Of a stretch of DNA of 10,470 nucleotides, positions 1 to 7,235 are shown one piece after another; positions within the stretch are counted from its first letter, which is position 1, and each line of letters begins with the position of its first letter. This DNA is from Candidatus Daviesbacteria bacterium. GTDB lineage: Bacteria; Patescibacteriota; Microgenomatia; Daviesbacterales; UBA10151. The stretch lies in assembly GCA_016186985.1 (NCBI GenBank), contig JACPKO010000004.1, forward strand, positions 1-10,470. Reading direction: 5' to 3'. Below the pieces are notes generated by a model that saw only the letters and a program-made list of their open reading frames with translations, was not told where the DNA came from and did not search any database. The position numbers were made by a program, and so were the translations under genes.

Positions 1-8
1 GTTTTCAT
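1..8 (-). CDS. Start of a gene downstream of mreC, possibly mreD (partial)
   Basis: Only an ATG at positions 8-6 and one further complete codon (AAA) are inside the window. The ATG lies one base past the mreC stop, and a GGAG motif (plus-strand ctcc at 15-18) sits six bases upstream of it inside the mreC end, so translational coupling is likely. In most bacteria mreD, a membrane protein of the elongation complex, follows mreC. That is the only reason for the name; no protein sequence is visible to confirm it. Confidence 0.4.
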
Positions 9-9
9 A

Positions 10-801
10 TTAGTCTCCGACAATGAATACCAAATCCAAATCCCTGACATCAAAAACCGACTTTACTTTTGCCTGTTTAAAAACTGCGTTATCTTTTTCT
101 ATCACTTCCGTCACTTGTCCTAATATCAACCCGCGGGGAATTTCCAGTTCCTGTCCAGCGGAGTAAACCAAATCTCCGATTTTAATTGGTTCTTCGTGGA
201 GGATTTTATCCAAAAGCATCTCAGAACCAAACTGCCCTGACAATATCCCCTTAGCCCGGCCCGCATCTGATTGCGAAAAAGCCGAAATGCGGGAGTCGGG
301 GTCTGAAGCTAAAATTACTTTGGATCTTTTGGGATCGACTTCTTTAATGAGGCCGATAAAATTATCCTTAAAAACTACTGACTGGTTTAGCTTAACCCCA
401 TCATCACTTCCTTTGTCAATCAAAAGCTGCCTGGAAAAACCTATTGGCCTTGCGGGAGTTAAATTGAACACCTCCTCGCTAAGCGCTTTCTCCTGACTTA
501 AAAAAGCCTGGGATTCTGAAAGTTTTTTTCTTAAATTTGAGTTTTCAGATAAAACCAGAGCAAGCTGTTCCCCCAGAGCTTTGCTTTCCTGACTGGCTTT
601 TCTGGCATTTAATATAAACTCAAACTGGCCGGTTAAGTTTAATGAACTTTTATAAAGGCCGTATTGGATCGGAACAGTGACTGTTTGGAATAAAGATTTG
701 GGGGCGTTAAGGAATTTAAACGAGTCCAGAAAAAAAAGAGCTGCTGAGGCGATAATGAGTATTGAGAAGAGTTTTAAATCAGAAAGCAGTAACTTTAGCA
801 T
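10..801 (-). CDS. mreC: Rod shape-determining protein MreC
   Basis: 263-residue protein with the MreC layout. A short cytoplasmic start is followed by one hydrophobic membrane segment (about residues 8-26), then a charged heptad-like coiled-coil stretch (about 65-110), then a beta-rich periplasmic/extracytoplasmic part. The latter carries family-typical stretches: LLIDKGSDDGV (about 126-136), an ILASDPDSRI segment (163-172) and a PRGLILGQV segment (222-230). MreC is a bitopic scaffold of the elongasome that links the MreB filament to the cell-wall synthases. The ATG at 799-801 is chosen because the membrane segment begins directly after it. No clear Shine-Dalgarno is seen. It is divergent from pyrF across 44 bases and is followed after one base by another ATG, probably mreD. 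Its usual partner mreB lies some 9.5 kb away on the same strand. Confidence 0.93.
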   Translation of the reverse strand: MLKLLLSDLKLFSILIIASAALFFLDSFKFLNAPKSLFQTVTVPIQYGLYKSSLNLTGQFEFILNARKASQESKALGEQLALVLSENSNLRKKLSESQAFLSQEKALSEEVFNLTPARPIGFSRQLLIDKGSDDGVKLNQSVVFKDNFIGLIKEVDPKRSKVILASDPDSRISAFSQSDAGRAKGILSGQFGSEMLLDKILHEEPIKIGDLVYSAGQELEIPRGLILGQVTEVIEKDNAVFKQAKVKSVFDVRDLDLVFIVGD

Positions 802-845
802 CAGGTTGTAAATATATCACATTTGTGCGAAAATCATCTCTTGTA
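802..845. promoter_or_regulatory. Short divergent intergenic region between mreC and pyrF
   Basis: These 44 bases separate two divergent start codons, so both promoters must lie here or inside the opposing coding regions. An AT-rich core at 809-818 offers a TAAATA/TATATC -10-like element for the plus strand and TATATT for the minus strand. No convincing -35 box is visible, and neither start has a clear Shine-Dalgarno. If the minus-strand element is used, the mreC message would be almost leaderless. This is inference from base composition and gene orientation only. Confidence 0.3.
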
Positions 846-1644
846 ATGCCTGATTCATTCATTGATAAACTTAAAGCAAAATGGGATGAAGGCAAATTTG
901 TTTGTGTAGGACTTGATCCTGATTTTGAAAAACTCCCCGACTCTTTTAAAACCGGTTCCACAGAAGATGCACTCTTTAATTTTAATAAATCAATTATTGA
1001 TTCCACTCATGATTTGGTTTGCGTCTTCAAACCTCAATCCTCTTATTACGAAGCTTACGGGACTGATGGCTGGAATGCTCTTAAAAAAACTGTCGATTAC
1101 ATTCATCAAACATATCCGGAGATTCCATTGATTCTGGATGCAAAAAGAGGTGATATTGGCTCTACTAATGAAGCATATACCAAAGCAATTTTTGATTTGT
1201 TGGGATTTGATGCGGTAACTGTCCATCAGCGAATCGCTACAGCCATTTCTTGAGAGAAAAGATAAGGGGATTATTATTTTAGTCAAAACTTCAAACCCCG
1301 GTGCCGGAGAATTTCAGGATCTAACAGTTAACGGCAGGCCGCTCTATGAAATTGTTGCTGAAAATGTCGCAACAAACTGGAACAAAAACGGAAACTGCTG
1401 CGTTGTGGTTGGCGCCACTTATCCCGAAGAATTGAAAAAAGTGAGGGAAATAATCGGTGATATGCCGATTTTGGTGCCAGGAATTGGAGCCCAGGGCGGA
1501 GATCTGGAAGCCACGATAAAAAACGGTTTAAACAGCCAAAAGCAGGGACTTATAATCAGCTCTTCCCGCGGAATAATTTACTCGGAAAATCCAAGACAGG
1601 CAGCTGAAAAACTACACAAGAAAATTAATGAGATTTTAGCTTGA
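846..1644 (+). pseudogene. pyrF: Orotidine 5'-phosphate decarboxylase (group 2), frameshifted
   Basis: Last step of UMP synthesis (OMP to UMP + CO2). The first frame (846-1253, 135 codons) carries the substrate-binding start VGLDPDFEKLP and the catalytic motif DAKRGDIGST, the pattern of the bacterial type-2 family. It ends at a TGA soon after VTVH. The rest is in another frame from 1231 to 1644: ESLQPFLERKDKG, the KTSNPGAG phosphate-loop region, PGIGAQGG and the ISSSRGIIY arginine motif. In relatives VH/VNPYLG leads straight into this segment. Here only four bases separate the CAT codon from GAA, about 11 fewer than needed, so the PYLG loop is lost with the frame. Rejoined, the protein would be about 270 residues, normal for the type. 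The ATG at 846 is chosen because the conserved N-terminus starts there; no Shine-Dalgarno is visible. It leads pyrE by 32 bases. It is either a real inactivating deletion or an assembly error. Confidence 0.88.
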
Positions 1645-1676
1645 CAACTCGGAGTTGGAAAGCTAGTTAAACAATC

Positions 1677-2396
1677 ATGCTAACTAAATTACAACAGGAA
1701 CTGGCAGATTTACTTTTTAATACTAAAATTGAAGCTAAGGTTATTCGAAGACTGCAAAATCCAGATGGCACATATTATTTAGAAGAAACCAAAAGACCAA
1801 CCAGTCCAATTGATTTTGCACAAAGTGAGGGGGAATTTGCTTTAAAAATTCATGAGGTTAAGCCAGAAGCCCCTCTTTCCCCAATTTATGTTAGTTTACG
1901 AAATCTGCCCGAGAATGTCCTAGAAAAAATTGCTCAAGTTCTAGCTAAGGTTAAATTTGATACTCCCCAGGATTACTGTAGTGGGGTACCAAAAGCAGCT
2001 GTTGTCATTGCCCAAGCATATTCAGAAGCTTCAGGAATTCCCTTCATTGATGTTTTTGAAAAAGTTGGATCAAATACTGACCGGGAAATCTTAGTTAAAG
2101 ATGGGGTTAGTCCTGATCCCAAAAAGAACAGATTACTAGTTATAGATGATGTAATAGCCCACGGCAGGTCTAAGTTGGAGGCTTTAGCTGCAGCTAAGAA
2201 GGCAGGATTTTATGTGAATATGTTGGTCCTGATTGATAGAGAACAAGGAGGCATGGAACAAGTAGCAAAAGAAAACTGTAGGGTTTATGCAGCTATGAAG
2301 TTAACTGATATCTTAAGGTATTACTTGGAAAAAAAGATAATTTCCCAAAAACAATTTGATGAAACTGTTAATTACTTAAAAAAATCTAGGATATGA
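1677..2396 (+). CDS. pyrE: Orotate phosphoribosyltransferase-like protein
   Basis: 239-residue type I phosphoribosyltransferase. It shows the PRPP-binding motif LLVIDDVIAHGRS (about residues 153-165), a SPIYVSLR segment (68-75) like the SPxYxDLR of orotate phosphoribosyltransferases, a SGVPKAA substrate loop (102-108) and the IDREQGG motif (186-192) typical of PyrE and UMP synthase. In the family it joins orotate to PRPP to give OMP. The flexible catalytic loop, normally RKxxKxHG, is not recognisable: the equivalent stretch (about 124-142) reads FEKVGSNTDREILVKDG. The N-terminus is about 30 residues longer than common PyrE. The gene sits between pyrF and pyrC and overlaps pyrC by four bases (ATGA), which supports the pyrimidine assignment. 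A divergent paralogue acting on another base remains possible. The ATG start has no strong Shine-Dalgarno. Confidence 0.8.
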   Translation: MLTKLQQELADLLFNTKIEAKVIRRLQNPDGTYYLEETKRPTSPIDFAQSEGEFALKIHEVKPEAPLSPIYVSLRNLPENVLEKIAQVLAKVKFDTPQDYCSGVPKAAVVIAQAYSEASGIPFIDVFEKVGSNTDREILVKDGVSPDPKKNRLLVIDDVIAHGRSKLEALAAAKKAGFYVNMLVLIDREQGGMEQVAKENCRVYAAMKLTDILRYYLEKKIISQKQFDETVNYLKKSRI

Positions 2397-3438
2397 CCAA
2401 ACTAATTAAGCTTCCCGGCCTCATTGATACCCATGTTCATCTCCGCGAACCGGGAGCCACCCAAAAGGAGGATTTTGAAACCGGGACTAAAGCTGCAATT
2501 GCCGGAGGTTATACTCTTGTTTTGGATATGCCCAACAATCCTGATCCTACAATTTCGGAGACTGCTATCAATGAAAAAATCACCCTAGCCAAAAACCGCA
2601 TCTATAGCGATCTGGGCTTCCACCTCGGAGTAGGCTCCCACCTTAAAGGTGGGAAGCTAAATGTTGATGAATTTCAGGACTTAAAAGATAGAGTTTTTGG
2701 TTTAAAAGTTTACATGAACCATACCACCGGACCTTTATTAATAGAGGACAACGGGGAACTGGATTTAATTTTTTCAAACTGGCCAAAGGACAAAATTCTT
2801 ATGGTTCATGCTGAAACTGAAACTTTGGCCAAAGCCATAACTTTAGCTAAAAAACACGGCAACAGGCTTCATGTTTGCCATATTGCCCGCAAAATTGAGC
2901 TTGAATTAATAATTCAGGCAAAGTCAGAAGGACTGCCGGTAACCTGCGAGGTGGCTATGCATCATCTTTATTTCACGCATGCAGATGAGGAACGGCTTGG
3001 ACATTTCGCTATGATGCGCCCCCCTCTTGCTTCGCAGGAAGATCAGGATTTTCTCTGGGCAAATATAAACTCAATTGATACCATCGCTTCGGATCATGCC
3101 CCCCACACCAGGGAAGAAAAGGAAGGGAAAAAAGTGGTTAATGGAGTTCCAGGACTTGAAACCACACTCCCGCTTTTATTGCAAGCTGTGAACGATGAAC
3201 GAATAACTCTGCAACGAGTAACTGAGATGACCTCTGATTCCCCCAGAAAAATTTTTAATATTCCTGAGCAAACAAAATTGCAAACGAGGGATTATTTACA
3301 AAATGCGGCTGGACGCCATTTGAAGGGTTAAAGGTGAAGGGGAAAGTCATCCGGACTTTAATTAGAGGAAAAACTGTTTTTGAAAATGGGGAAATCATCG
3401 GAGAACCAACCGGAAAAATCTCATACCCCATTAATTAA
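2393..3438 (+). pseudogene. pyrC: Dihydroorotase (CAD-type), frameshifted near the 3' end
   Basis: Zinc amidohydrolase that cyclises carbamoyl-aspartate to dihydroorotate. The main frame (2393-3331) holds the metal site: HVH after LPGLIDT (H14, H16), the carboxylated lysine in GLKVYMN (K105), HAET (H139), HVCHIAR (H163) and ASDHAPHT (D234). This is the CAD-like class, with a DTHVHLREPGA start. After PEQTK (codon 295, ending 3277) the frame turns into unrelated residues and stops at 3331. The true C-terminus continues one frame back from about 3280 as ANEGLFTKCGWTPFEG, then KVKGKVIRTLIRGKTVFENGEI, ending at TAA 3436-3438. Compared with CAD, about 11 residues (the VEVDLxxEWT strand) are missing between the two parts, so the lesion is probably a 31 or 34 nt loss rather than a one-base slip. 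It overlaps pyrE by four bases, so translation is probably coupled. It meets the convergent Cys-rich gene stop to stop. Confidence 0.88.
2636..2654. repeat. Perfect 9-bp inverted repeat inside pyrC
   Basis: TCCCACCTT, one central A, then AAGGTGGGA: a perfect palindrome with a one-base centre, lying in codons for the GSHLKGGK stretch of dihydroorotase. This segment falls in a poorly conserved part of the enzyme. Nothing shows a function; it may be chance, an operator-like site or a small inserted palindrome. Confidence 0.55.
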
Positions 3439-3804
3439 TCATTCAGGAACACATAAGCCAGGAGCGTCGGCTGCCGAGCCCTCATTAAATTGGCATTTTA
3501 AGCCTTGATTACATTTTGCAATATCGTAATCACTAAACCCAACTCTCCCTTCACAATACTCACCTTCCCCAACCCTAACAACTCTAATTTTCTTACCCGC
3601 AAACTCAATATATTCATCTTGAGGAGAGGCGCTGGGGCTGGCAATAGATTCTACTTTAGTAAAAGCTTGAGGCGAAGACTCCTCTGTTATTTTCCCAACA
3701 GGAAATTGTGCGCCTAACTTTTTATGAGAAAAATTCCAAAATGCAACTAATCCTAATATTAGAATAAGGATTATGGTTGCGACGGGCAAAAGTTTATTTG
3801 TCAT
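3439..3804 (-). CDS. Membrane-anchored small Cys-rich protein, unknown function
   Basis: 121 residues. A short basic start and a strongly hydrophobic segment (about 5-23, TIILILILGLVAF) indicate an N-terminal anchor or uncleaved signal; no lipobox cysteine is seen. A Ser/Pro-rich linker (about 44-62) leads to a C-terminal module with four cysteines (C84, C98, C104, C118) in the pattern YCEG-x-KCNQGLKC-x-APGLCV, probably two disulphides outside the membrane. Short Cys modules of this look (GLKCxx…DAxGxCV) occur in exported proteins of candidate-phyla bacteria; that is recollection and inference, not a match. The ATG at 3802-3804 lies within the pyrD end, overlapping by 11 bases, so it is probably translated from the pyrD message. 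Its stop abuts the pyrC stop with no spacing. No pyrimidine role is implied. Confidence 0.72.
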   Translation of the reverse strand: MTNKLLPVATIILILILGLVAFWNFSHKKLGAQFPVGKITEESSPQAFTKVESIASPSASPQDEYIEFAGKKIRVVRVGEGEYCEGRVGFSDYDIAKCNQGLKCQFNEGSAADAPGLCVPE

Positions 3805-4867
3805 TTTTTGCCTTTATTTCCTGCGCAAGATCAGGATTCCACATTGCACCCGTAGCGCTCATTACAACGTCCGCACCCGCTTCGCGGTATTCAAAATAAT
3901 CCTCAGGAGAAGTAACCCCTCCAACTCCTGTTATAGAAAACTTGTAATTATTTTTATCTTTAATCGCTTTCATTCTTTTTACAAAATCCAAACCCGCCCA
4001 TTTTATTCCCGCCCCGCAAATCCCGCTTCTTAACCTATTCGGACCCGGAAGAGCCTGGTTTCCATCTTCATCACGAACTTCAGCTTGTAATGTATTAATT
4101 CCTGCAACATCATCGGCGTATTCGTTGGCAATTTCCGCAAGGCGAATCATATCCGCATCAGATTTGTAGTAGCCAACCTTTAAAACCAACGGGGTGTTAC
4201 CAATAACTTTCCGGATTCCTTTAACTATTTTTTCAGTAACTTCCAGGTTATAGCAAACCAACCCTTCATTACCAATATTAGGACAGGATAAATTCGCCTC
4301 CAAAACTTTAGCACCGGTTTCATTGGCGAGTTTGCCGGCTAAAATATAATCTTCAATAAATTCTTCCTGTGTCTGGTTTTCCTTAACGGTTCCCATAAAA
4401 GATAAAACCATAACCTGCCCAACTCCCGCATAAGAAATTGCTTTTTTTACGTCGGCCTGCCAAATTTCAGGTTTCCTTGAAGGCACACCGAATGAATTGG
4501 TAATGGAAATCGGATCCCGGTAATCGGTATTTGCAACAAGAGGTTTTTCCAGTTTTTCGAAAGTTAAATCTCCCTCAACTTCAACCGCTAAAACATTAGG
4601 GAAAAGGTGGCAGGGAAAGTATTCTGCCCTTACAGTTTTATAAACTGCTATATCAAACCCCTGATCAAACGCGCCCTTTACAAAGTTGGAATTTAAAAGC
4701 GGACCTGCAGGGATTCCGAATGGAAAATAAACCTTTTGGCCGAGGAAATCATATTGCGGCTTGCCTTCCTGATTGAATTTTTCTCCTGTTGCAAAATCAC
4801 TGAACGGTCCTTTTTTGTAGTTTTCTTCGTAGCTTAAAGCAGGATCATAAAACGGAGCTTTAACCAT
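3794..4867 (-). CDS. pyrD: Dihydroorotate dehydrogenase, class 1-like
   Basis: 357-residue FMN barrel enzyme oxidising dihydroorotate to orotate. Visible landmarks: FPFGIPAGPLLN (about 48-59), the FMN/substrate lysine in VYKTVR (K77), NSFGVPS (124-130), NLSCPN (192-197) with the catalytic-base Cys195 that marks class 1 (class 2 has Ser), LKVG (K230), and GVGGV (314-318) plus the SATGAMW segment for FMN phosphate. A cytosolic soluble enzyme is expected; the roughly 40-residue N-terminal lead is not a membrane helix. Which electron acceptor it uses (fumarate, NAD via a PyrK partner, or other) cannot be told; no pyrK lies in the window. It is 36 bases downstream of the ligase gene, overlaps the Cys-rich gene by 11 bases, and is transcribed against pyrF-E-C. 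The ATG at 4865-4867 has no clear Shine-Dalgarno. Confidence 0.9.
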   Translation of the reverse strand: MVKAPFYDPALSYEENYKKGPFSDFATGEKFNQEGKPQYDFLGQKVYFPFGIPAGPLLNSNFVKGAFDQGFDIAVYKTVRAEYFPCHLFPNVLAVEVEGDLTFEKLEKPLVANTDYRDPISITNSFGVPSRKPEIWQADVKKAISYAGVGQVMVLSFMGTVKENQTQEEFIEDYILAGKLANETGAKVLEANLSCPNIGNEGLVCYNLEVTEKIVKGIRKVIGNTPLVLKVGYYKSDADMIRLAEIANEYADDVAGINTLQAEVRDEDGNQALPGPNRLRSGICGAGIKWAGLDFVKRMKAIKDKNNYKFSITGVGGVTSPEDYFEYREAGADVVMSATGAMWNPDLAQEIKAKNDK

Positions 4868-4903
4868 TTAGGGAATAATATCAAATCATCGGGCCCGCTG
4901 CCA

Positions 4904-7201
4904 CTATTTCAGATATTTGTATGCTTCGCCTAATCTGGAAAGCGCAATTGCTTTTTTTGCACCCTGATTTTTTGCATAAATAATCGCCGCTTCAACCAGC
5001 CCCAGCCCAATTTTATTCTCTGTGAATTGCGGTTTTTTCAAATCATCTAAAGAAGGATACTCAAAACAAACCACTGTTTTTAAGCTCTGAAGGTCATTCG
5101 GATTCCCGTTTAAAATAATCCGGTAAACATGCGCGCCCTCCCCGAATCCGGCTTTAGCTTTTTTATGGAATTTGACCACAAAATCAGTGTTGTCTGAAAT
5201 ATAGTCCTTAATCTCTTTTTCCGAGGGAGTTTTTTCAATAACAATAGTTTCATTGGCCTCTGTTGAGGTAACTGATGCAGCAGAACAAAGAAGCGCAACT
5301 TCACCATGCGGGTCAAACGTAGTAAATCTTGAGGAACCCGTAATTTCAGCCCAATCTTTTCCCTCCTTAACCAAGCTTTCTTTAATCCTAAAACCTGTTA
5401 AAACTCCCTTTAGATCATCTTTTTCAAAAGCTCCAATCACGAATCCGTTAGTCGCCCTGTGAATTATAGTTTCCAGATCCAGCGACAGACCTTTTGGAAA
5501 AGCACTGTTGTGGATTTTCACAGCTTTTTCAAGAAGTCCTGGTTCATCAGGTGAAATAATCCGGTAGATAAAACTTTCATTTTGGCCGATCATTTTGCTT
5601 TCAAAAACCAGTTCCGCTTTAAGCTTTTCCTTTATTTTCACTTTTTGGATTTTGCCGGTCGCGGTTCTTGGTATATCTGTTTCCTTTGCTGCTACTATAA
5701 CCTTTGGTGTTTCGTAGCGGCTAAGACCCTTTATTTTAAACTGGCTTAACAGCTCTTTCGTTTTTTCCAGATCCTCCTTAAAATTATTTTCATCCTTAGG
5801 GAGCGCAACTGCACCAATCTCCTCACCTAATCGGTAATCGGGAAACCCGACTACAATAAAATCCCTGGCCCAGGAAAAGTTTTTTCTTAAAACTTCCTCA
5901 ATAAAAACCGGAGAAATATTCACCCCGCCCTTTATAATAATTTCCTTCAGCCTGCCCTTAAGAAAAAAGAATTTTTGACCATCTATTTCTTCAAAGTAAC
6001 CCAGATCCCCGGTATGGAAATATCCGTTTCTTAAAATTTTCTTCGTTTCCTCAGGTTCATTTAAATATCCCTGCATAACATTTTTCCCTGAAACTCCTAA
6101 TTCACCCTCTCCGCCGGGCTTCTCAATAACTTGATCCCCGCTTCCCAAAATTACAACTTTATTTTCTGACAAAGCTTTTCCTATGCTGTTTTTCTCAACA
6201 AGTTTTAAATAAAAATTCTCACCGAGTCCCACCGGAACTCCGGTTGCACGAAGTGCAGTTTCGGTTGAGCCATATCCCTGTATTAAGCGGACTCCGTATT
6301 TTTTATAAAACCTCAGTACATGTTCGGGGGAAACCGGAGCCGAACCGATCTGGATGTATTTAAATTTAAGGGGGGTTACTTTAGGATCAAAATCCTCTTC
6401 GATTAAATCGATATTTATCGTTGCAACAATTGAGGACATGGTCGCTTTGTATTTTGACGCGTCTTCAATAAAACGGGACCTTGAATATCTTGAGGAGATA
6501 ACTAAGGACCCGCCGTTAAAAAGGACAGAATTGGAAAAGGTTGTGGAGTTAATGTGATGCAAAGGCAAAACAAGGTAAAAAATATCCGAAGATGTAATCT
6601 TAAACCACTCACCTACCTGCTTTGCGCCGTAAAATAAATTACTAAAACTTAAAAGCGCTCCTTTGGGATGGCCTGTGGTTCCTGATGTATATAAAATAAG
6701 ACATGGCATATCAGGACTGAAATTATTAAAGACTCTTAAATCCAGATTTTCCCCGATTAATTTCACCAGAGAGAAATAATCATCGACATTGATGATTTTA
6801 GATTTAACATTAACTTCACGGTTATCCCTTTTAAACAAAATCCTGGCTTTGGTTTCACTAAGTTTGAAGTTAATAATTTCATCCGAATCCCTTTTTGAGT
6901 CCAGCGGGCAAACCCTAAGTCCGGATAAAAAACAGGCCAGATTAAATATTAAAACCTCAGGGCAATTTTCAAATATATACGCGACAGTATCGCCCTTTTT
7001 AAGTTTACAGCTGCCGTAAAAATAGTTTGCGAGCGAGACAATTTTTTTGTACAAGTCTCCGTAGGAAATTTCAAATTCCACGTTTTTTTCAACATCAATA
7101 TGCACCAGGGCAATTTTGCCCGGGTCTTCATTAAATTTTTCTAAAAAATCATTCGCTTTCATAATTTGTTTAAAACTACCACAAATTACACCCTTAACCA
7201 A
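4904..7201 (-). CDS. Adenylate-forming acyl-CoA ligase (ANL family) fused to GNAT-like domain
   Basis: 765 residues from a TTG start at 7201. Residues about 15-530 form an AMP-dependent synthetase/ligase with its core motifs: YTSGTTGHPKG (171-181), LPLHHIN (212-218), GYGSTE (309-314), TGDL (397-400), GRLKEIIIKGG (416-426) and PRTATGKI with the catalytic lysine K517. The family activates a carboxylic acid as acyl-AMP and usually passes it to CoA or a carrier thiol; fatty-acid-type ligases are the closest in look. Residues about 540-765 are an extra region whose start (YRIISPDEPGLLEKAVKIHN), GAFEKDDLKGVLTG strand and KIGLGLVEAAI helix resemble a GNAT N-acyltransferase, though with unusual insertions. 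The substrate is not predictable. The TTG has a perfect AGGAGG nine bases upstream; an in-frame ATG at 7160-7162 (752 residues, no Shine-Dalgarno) is the alternative and fits the usual family N-terminus. pyrD follows after 36 bases. Confidence 0.85.
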   Translation of the reverse strand: MVKGVICGSFKQIMKANDFLEKFNEDPGKIALVHIDVEKNVEFEISYGDLYKKIVSLANYFYGSCKLKKGDTVAYIFENCPEVLIFNLACFLSGLRVCPLDSKRDSDEIINFKLSETKARILFKRDNREVNVKSKIINVDDYFSLVKLIGENLDLRVFNNFSPDMPCLILYTSGTTGHPKGALLSFSNLFYGAKQVGEWFKITSSDIFYLVLPLHHINSTTFSNSVLFNGGSLVISSRYSRSRFIEDASKYKATMSSIVATINIDLIEEDFDPKVTPLKFKYIQIGSAPVSPEHVLRFYKKYGVRLIQGYGSTETALRATGVPVGLGENFYLKLVEKNSIGKALSENKVVILGSGDQVIEKPGGEGELGVSGKNVMQGYLNEPEETKKILRNGYFHTGDLGYFEEIDGQKFFFLKGRLKEIIIKGGVNISPVFIEEVLRKNFSWARDFIVVGFPDYRLGEEIGAVALPKDENNFKEDLEKTKELLSQFKIKGLSRYETPKVIVAAKETDIPRTATGKIQKVKIKEKLKAELVFESKMIGQNESFIYRIISPDEPGLLEKAVKIHNSAFPKGLSLDLETIIHRATNGFVIGAFEKDDLKGVLTGFRIKESLVKEGKDWAEITGSSRFTTFDPHGEVALLCSAASVTSTEANETIVIEKTPSEKEIKDYISDNTDFVVKFHKKAKAGFGEGAHVYRIILNGNPNDLQSLKTVVCFEYPSLDDLKKPQFTENKIGLGLVEAAIIYAKNQGAKKAIALSRLGEAYKYLK

Positions 7202-7204
7202 ATA

Positions 7205-7224
7205 CCCGCGCCTCCTGGCGCGGG
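7205..7224 (-). promoter_or_regulatory. GC-rich hairpin holding the Shine-Dalgarno of the ligase gene
   Basis: CCCGCGCC (7205-7212) and GGCGCGGG (7217-7224) form a perfect 8-bp stem around a 4-base loop. On the minus strand the loop and the first stem bases after it read AGGAGG (7216-7211), nine bases before the TTG start at 7201. The hairpin begins 11 bases after the stop of the small Pro-rich ORF. No U-run follows, so a classical terminator is unlikely; partial masking of the ribosome site or message-end protection is more plausible. Confidence 0.55.
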
Positions 7225-7235
7225 TGCACGGGCCT

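Noticed and set aside
1221..1235. Programmed ribosomal frameshifting in pyrF
   Set aside because: No slippery heptamer is present, and a one-base slip would not restore the missing PYLG residues.
1240..1260. TGA in pyrF read as glycine, as in SR1/Gracilibacteria codes
   Set aside because: Reading through this TGA stays in the wrong frame; the conserved second half is in another frame. TGA also serves as the natural stop for pyrE, the HAD gene and the Cys-rich gene.
1645..1657. CAACTC-G-GAGTTG inverted repeat between pyrF and pyrE as a terminator
   Set aside because: A one-base loop cannot form a stable hairpin, there is no T-run, and pyrE begins just 20 bases on.
3269..3282. Programmed -1 frameshift in pyrC at ACAAAATTG
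   Set aside because: The bases allow a -1 step in register, but there is no X XXY YYZ heptamer in the right phase, and about 11 conserved residues would still be missing.
3505..4033. Plus-strand open frames opposite the Cys-rich gene and pyrD
   Set aside because: They are antisense to well-supported coding sequence and show no domain or sensible composition.
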